From positions 1,908,501 to 1,972,500 of the forward strand of contig JACJYK010000001.1 in the NCBI GenBank assembly GCA_020636135.1: a stretch of 64,000 bases of DNA, read 5' to 3'. The notes below the pieces were generated by a model. That model saw nothing but the letters and a program-made list of their open reading frames with translations, had not been told where the DNA came from and ran no database searches. The translations under genes and the position numbers were made by a program. This DNA is from Lewinellaceae bacterium. GTDB lineage: Bacteria; Bacteroidota; Bacteroidia; Chitinophagales; Saprospiraceae. Shown one piece after another: positions 61,388 to 64,000 of the stretch; position 1 is the first letter of the stretch, and every line of letters begins with the position of its first letter.

Positions 61388-61395
61388 CAAAGGTA
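61388..61395 (-). promoter_or_regulatory. -7 box of the hydroxyproline operon
   Basis: TACCTTTG on the minus strand is a perfect TAnnTTTG, with a predicted start near 61381. The -33 region has TTTC instead of TTTG, which suits a promoter needing an activator. Confidence 0.65.
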
Positions 61396-61423
61396 GATTG
61401 ATATTCCATGAGCGAAATCAGTA

Positions 61424-61453
61424 GTATTAGCTAAAATCAATACTATTTTAGCT
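61424..61453. promoter_or_regulatory. Putative AraC-type operator
   Basis: TATTAGCT (61425-61432) and TTTTAGCT (61446-61453) form a direct repeat with 21-bp spacing, two helical turns, as AraC-family proteins prefer. The same bases also contain the inverted repeat AGCTAAAAT-N7-ATTTTAGCT. The site is about 43-72 bases upstream of the operon start. Confidence 0.65.
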
Positions 61454-61499
61454 TATTTTATATCCTTGCTTCCCCAAATGGGTGAAATTAATATGAAAA

Positions 61500-62354
61500 A
61501 TGAGTAAACCGGTTTCTTTTCAGGTCCCACCTTCCACCTCGACCACTTTTCGTTTCCAGGAAGACCATGATACCCTGTTTTACAACAGATTTCACAGCCA
61601 CCCTGAAGTTCAGTTTTCTTACATCGTATCCAGTCATGGTATGGCGTCCATTGGCTACCGCGCCGTCAGTTTTCAACCGGGGGATCTATTTGTACTAGGA
61701 ACCAAGGTGCCGCATGTTTTCCGCAATGATCAGCCAGGTCCTGCGGCTCATGCATTATCCATCCTTTTCCTTCCGGAAGCCCTGGGCCGCTCATTTTATG
61801 AGTTGCCGGAAACAAGTTCACTGAATAAACTGTGGAAGGATTCGGAAAGGGGAATTAAGATTGCAGCTTTTGAGTACAAAGCACTGATGGAATCGTTTCG
61901 GCAGGCTGCCGGCTTACCCCGGATGATCCTGTTGCTCGAGCTGGCTGACCGGGTAGCCAACCATCCCCGGAAAACTGTGATTTTGCCTACCCTTTCAGCG
62001 CCTACCAATTCTGGTGACCAGGAGCGGATGCAAGCGGTTTATCAGTACATCGCTGAAAATTTTCAAAGGCCGGTACGTCTGGATGAGGTGGCCGATATTG
62101 CCGCTATGAGTCCAACGGCTTTTTGCCGTTATTTTAAATCAAGGACCCGGTATTCTCTAATCCAATATTTGAATACATACCGGATCGAGGTTGCCAGCAA
62201 ACGTTTGGCTGAGCGCGACCTTCCGGTTTCCCAGGTGGCCGAATCTTGCGGGTTTCGCAATCTGGCTAATTTTAACCGTCAGTTCAGGGCCATCACGGGC
62301 AAGACACCTCAGGGATACCGTAAGAGTCTGAGAAATTCTGCCAGTACTAGGTAA
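61500..62354 (+). CDS. AraC-family regulator of hydroxyproline catabolism
   Basis: A 284-residue activator. The N-terminal cupin-like sensing domain spans ~15-100 (HSHPEVQFSYIVSSHGMASIG, then FQPGDLFVLGTKVPHVFRND). Two HTH motifs at ~185-280 (LDEVADIAAMSPTAFCRYFKSR, then VSQVAESCGFRNLANFNRQFRAITGKTPQGYRK) are typical. It is divergent from the catabolic operon and overlaps the convergent GntP gene by 8 bases. The intergenic operator suggests control of both directions. The ligand is probably hydroxyproline, by context. Confidence 0.93.
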   Translation: MSKPVSFQVPPSTSTTFRFQEDHDTLFYNRFHSHPEVQFSYIVSSHGMASIGYRAVSFQPGDLFVLGTKVPHVFRNDQPGPAAHALSILFLPEALGRSFYELPETSSLNKLWKDSERGIKIAAFEYKALMESFRQAAGLPRMILLLELADRVANHPRKTVILPTLSAPTNSGDQERMQAVYQYIAENFQRPVRLDEVADIAAMSPTAFCRYFKSRTRYSLIQYLNTYRIEVASKRLAERDLPVSQVAESCGFRNLANFNRQFRAITGKTPQGYRKSLRNSASTR

Positions 62355-63675
62355 GCAGATTATAGAAGATAAATACAACCAATGCCGCACCAAATCCCAG
62401 CAGAAAAGTGCCGGGGCTGTATACCTTGTATCCGGTCTTCACGTCCATTCCTGTAAACTGTGTAACCACCCAAAATCCGCTGTCATTGGCATGCGAGAAG
62501 ACGGCAGACCCGGCGCCGATGGCTACCACGGCTAATGCTTTTTGCAATTCAGTTTCAAAGCCTAGGGTTGACATCATAGGAGCTATCATCGAAGCGGTTG
62601 TCACCAAGGCAACCGTGGATGAACCCTGCGCCGTTTTTAAAGCCGCCGCAATGAAAAAAGGCAGCCAGATACCGATCTGAAGATTGGAGAATCCATCCTT
62701 AACGACTTCAGCGATTCCGGAGACTTCCAGCACCTTACCGAAAATTCCTCCGGCACCGGTAACCAGGATGATGATAGCAGCATCTATCAAGGCCTTTCCG
62801 GTCCATCCGGTGGTGGAAAGCATATCCATCGAAAACTTTGCCGGTAAGGTCATCGCCAGTAAAAGACCGATGATCAAAGCCATGAGCGGATTGCCAAAAA
62901 AGCTCAATAGTTGAAAACCGATGCCCTCCTGTTCTCCATAGGTCTGATTCACGACGGAGCTTACGATGATCAGTAGAATGGGTATGATGATCGGAAGGAA
63001 GGCATGTAAGGCACCCGGGAAGTGTTTTTCCGTTTCTACTTCGTCCTCCATATCCACCTGGGGAGCAATATAGGTTTTATCGGCCCACAGACGGGAATAA
63101 AGTATGGCCGGAATCAACACGATGAAGGATACGATCAATCCCCATAGTATAACCAGTCCCAGGTCGGCACCAATGATACCGGCAGCTGCGATGGGGCCTG
63201 GAGTAGGAGGGACCATGGTATGCGTTAGCATCAAACCCAGCATCAGGGCAGTGCCGGTACCTGCCATCGAATATCCAGCTTGCTTGGTCAGGGATTTATT
63301 GAGGGAATGCATGATGATAAAACCACTATCTGCAAATACCGGGATGGAGATCAGATAGCCGATAGAAGCCATGGCGGCATGCAAACGGCGCGGACCAATC
63401 CAGGATAGCAGTTTGCGGGCTAAACTGAATGCGCCCCCGGAGTGTTCCAGAAATGCTCCCAGGAGAACTCCGATCAGAATAACCAATCCGATTTTCTCCA
63501 GGGTTCCGCCAAATCCTGCATTGATGGCAGGAAGCAATTGATTGAGAGGAATCCCAGCCGCCAGTCCATAACATAAGGATACGCCCAGCAGGGCCAGAAA
63601 AGGGTGGATCTTCCATTTGGCCGTACATAAAATGATAAATACAATGGCCAGGATTAACAAGATGATTAACTTCAC
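62347..63675 (-). CDS. GntP-family permease, probable hydroxyproline transporter
   Basis: A 442-residue inner-membrane symporter with about 12 hydrophobic helices, starting with GTG (63675). IGVLLGAFLEHSGGAFSLARKLL, IPVFADSGFIIMHSLNKSL and HANDSGFWVVTQFTGMD are GntP signatures. The family moves gluconate and related organic acids. In this locus, and because no other uptake gene is present, hydroxyproline or its product is the likely substrate. A GGAG-rich site lies about 12 bases upstream of the start. Confidence 0.9.
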   Translation of the reverse strand: MKLIILLILAIVFIILCTAKWKIHPFLALLGVSLCYGLAAGIPLNQLLPAINAGFGGTLEKIGLVILIGVLLGAFLEHSGGAFSLARKLLSWIGPRRLHAAMASIGYLISIPVFADSGFIIMHSLNKSLTKQAGYSMAGTGTALMLGLMLTHTMVPPTPGPIAAAGIIGADLGLVILWGLIVSFIVLIPAILYSRLWADKTYIAPQVDMEDEVETEKHFPGALHAFLPIIIPILLIIVSSVVNQTYGEQEGIGFQLLSFFGNPLMALIIGLLLAMTLPAKFSMDMLSTTGWTGKALIDAAIIILVTGAGGIFGKVLEVSGIAEVVKDGFSNLQIGIWLPFFIAAALKTAQGSSTVALVTTASMIAPMMSTLGFETELQKALAVVAIGAGSAVFSHANDSGFWVVTQFTGMDVKTGYKVYSPGTFLLGFGAALVVFIFYNLLT

Positions 63676-63825
63676 TGCGAACTATTTCTCCTAAAATAGA
63701 AATATTTCAGAGCTTGCCGGAATGTCGTTTCTATTCAGGTAGAATCATCAGGGCTATCCTTGAAATTGTTGAAGTTCTTATCTTGTTCTTACCTAATATA
63801 TTTAACCTAGTAGTAACATTGTAAT

Positions 63826-64000
63826 ATGGGATATGAACACAAGGAAAAATTGCAACTCAGGCACTGGCTGGTTTATGGGGTTTTTGGGCTCTTCCTGATC
63901 GGGTGGATCTATCTTTTGATTGAAACACTGTCAAAAGGTGAACAGAACAGGACATTCTTTATTTTCTGGATTATTGTTTTTGCTATTCTGGCCGGTATAG
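63826..64000 (+). CDS. Partial membrane protein at the window edge
   Basis: The frame starts at the ATG at 63826 and is still open at the end of the window (58 codons). The sequence MGYEHKEKLQLRHWL is followed by two hydrophobic segments (YGVFGLFLIGWIYLLIETL and FIFWIIVFAILAG) with a polar link (SKGEQNRT). It is probably a polytopic inner-membrane protein. The family cannot be named from this fragment. Confidence 0.6.
   Translation, partial: MGYEHKEKLQLRHWLVYGVFGLFLIGWIYLLIETLSKGEQNRTFFIFWIIVFAILAGI

Noticed and set aside
1..64000. Prophage, insertion sequence, restriction-modification or other defence island
   Set aside because: No integrase, transposase, capsid, methylase, nuclease or toxin-antitoxin signature was seen, and the gene content is chromosomal throughout.

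Overview
The window is a chromosomal segment of a Bacteroidota bacterium, most likely of the Saprospiria/Lewinella-like branch. The evidence is several proteins with type IX secretion (T9SS) C-terminal sorting domains, SprB-type surface repeats, the order rpmB-rpmG-DUF4295-ftsY, promoters of the form TTG-N19-21-TAnnTTTG, weak Shine-Dalgarno sites, and a four-helix-bundle (23S IVP-like) gene fragment among degenerate intergenic repeats. I see no prophage, transposase, CRISPR array or recognisable defence island. Most of the window is ordinary chromosome with long operons.

Layout: 1-4.6 kb holds poorly conserved small or secreted proteins, a class A beta-lactamase-like serine hydrolase without the usual general base, a truncated IVP gene with tandem repeats, and tRNA-Leu(TAA) and tRNA-Gly(GCC). 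4.9-7.5 kb holds a long-chain acyl-CoA dehydrogenase and a TetR regulator with two candidate palindromic operators. 7.5-10.4 kb is the mnmA-lipoprotein-rimM operon and a CYTH protein. 10.5-16.8 kb encodes exported hydrolases: a six-hairpin glycosidase-like protein, an M19 dipeptidase lipoprotein, and an alpha/beta-hydrolase fused to a cyanophycinase (S51) domain. 17.2-18.3 kb is a MarR-YceI operon. 18.6-21.5 kb is a giant SprB-repeat surface protein with a CxxCH motif. 21.7-23.5 kb is ftsY, DUF4295, rpmG, rpmB and tRNA-Arg(ACG). 23.7-31 kb holds a secreted subtilase, an ECF sigma/anti-sigma/twin-adhesin operon, a beta-propeller protein and signal peptidase I. 31.3-33.9 kb is a MoxR-type AAA ATPase with a vWA partner. 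34-46.4 kb is mixed metabolism: amidase, GNAT, PLP enzymes, SLC13 and NhaD transporters, dusB, CCA-adding enzyme, FKBP, ArsC-like protein and aminotransferase.

46.9-52.2 kb reads as a sulfur-oxidation locus: a Crp/Fnr regulator with a cysteine cluster, a persulfide-dioxygenase/double-rhodanese fusion, a 1-Cys peroxiredoxin, and a Tat-exported sulfite dehydrogenase with its cytochrome c subunit. A candidate small RNA lies inside it. 53.4-56.5 kb encodes an M23 peptidase with a T9SS tail. 56.6-63.7 kb is a complete trans-4-hydroxyproline catabolic locus: deaminase, ketoglutarate semialdehyde dehydrogenase, epimerase, D-hydroxyproline dehydrogenase, an AraC regulator and a GntP-type permease, with a clear AraC-like operator between the divergent genes. 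Together the genes suggest an aerobic heterotroph that digests protein and peptides outside the cell and uses amino acids, including hydroxyproline, while detoxifying reduced sulfur.

Functional calls rest on motifs and family knowledge read by eye. No database search was run, so names of uncharacterised families are tentative.
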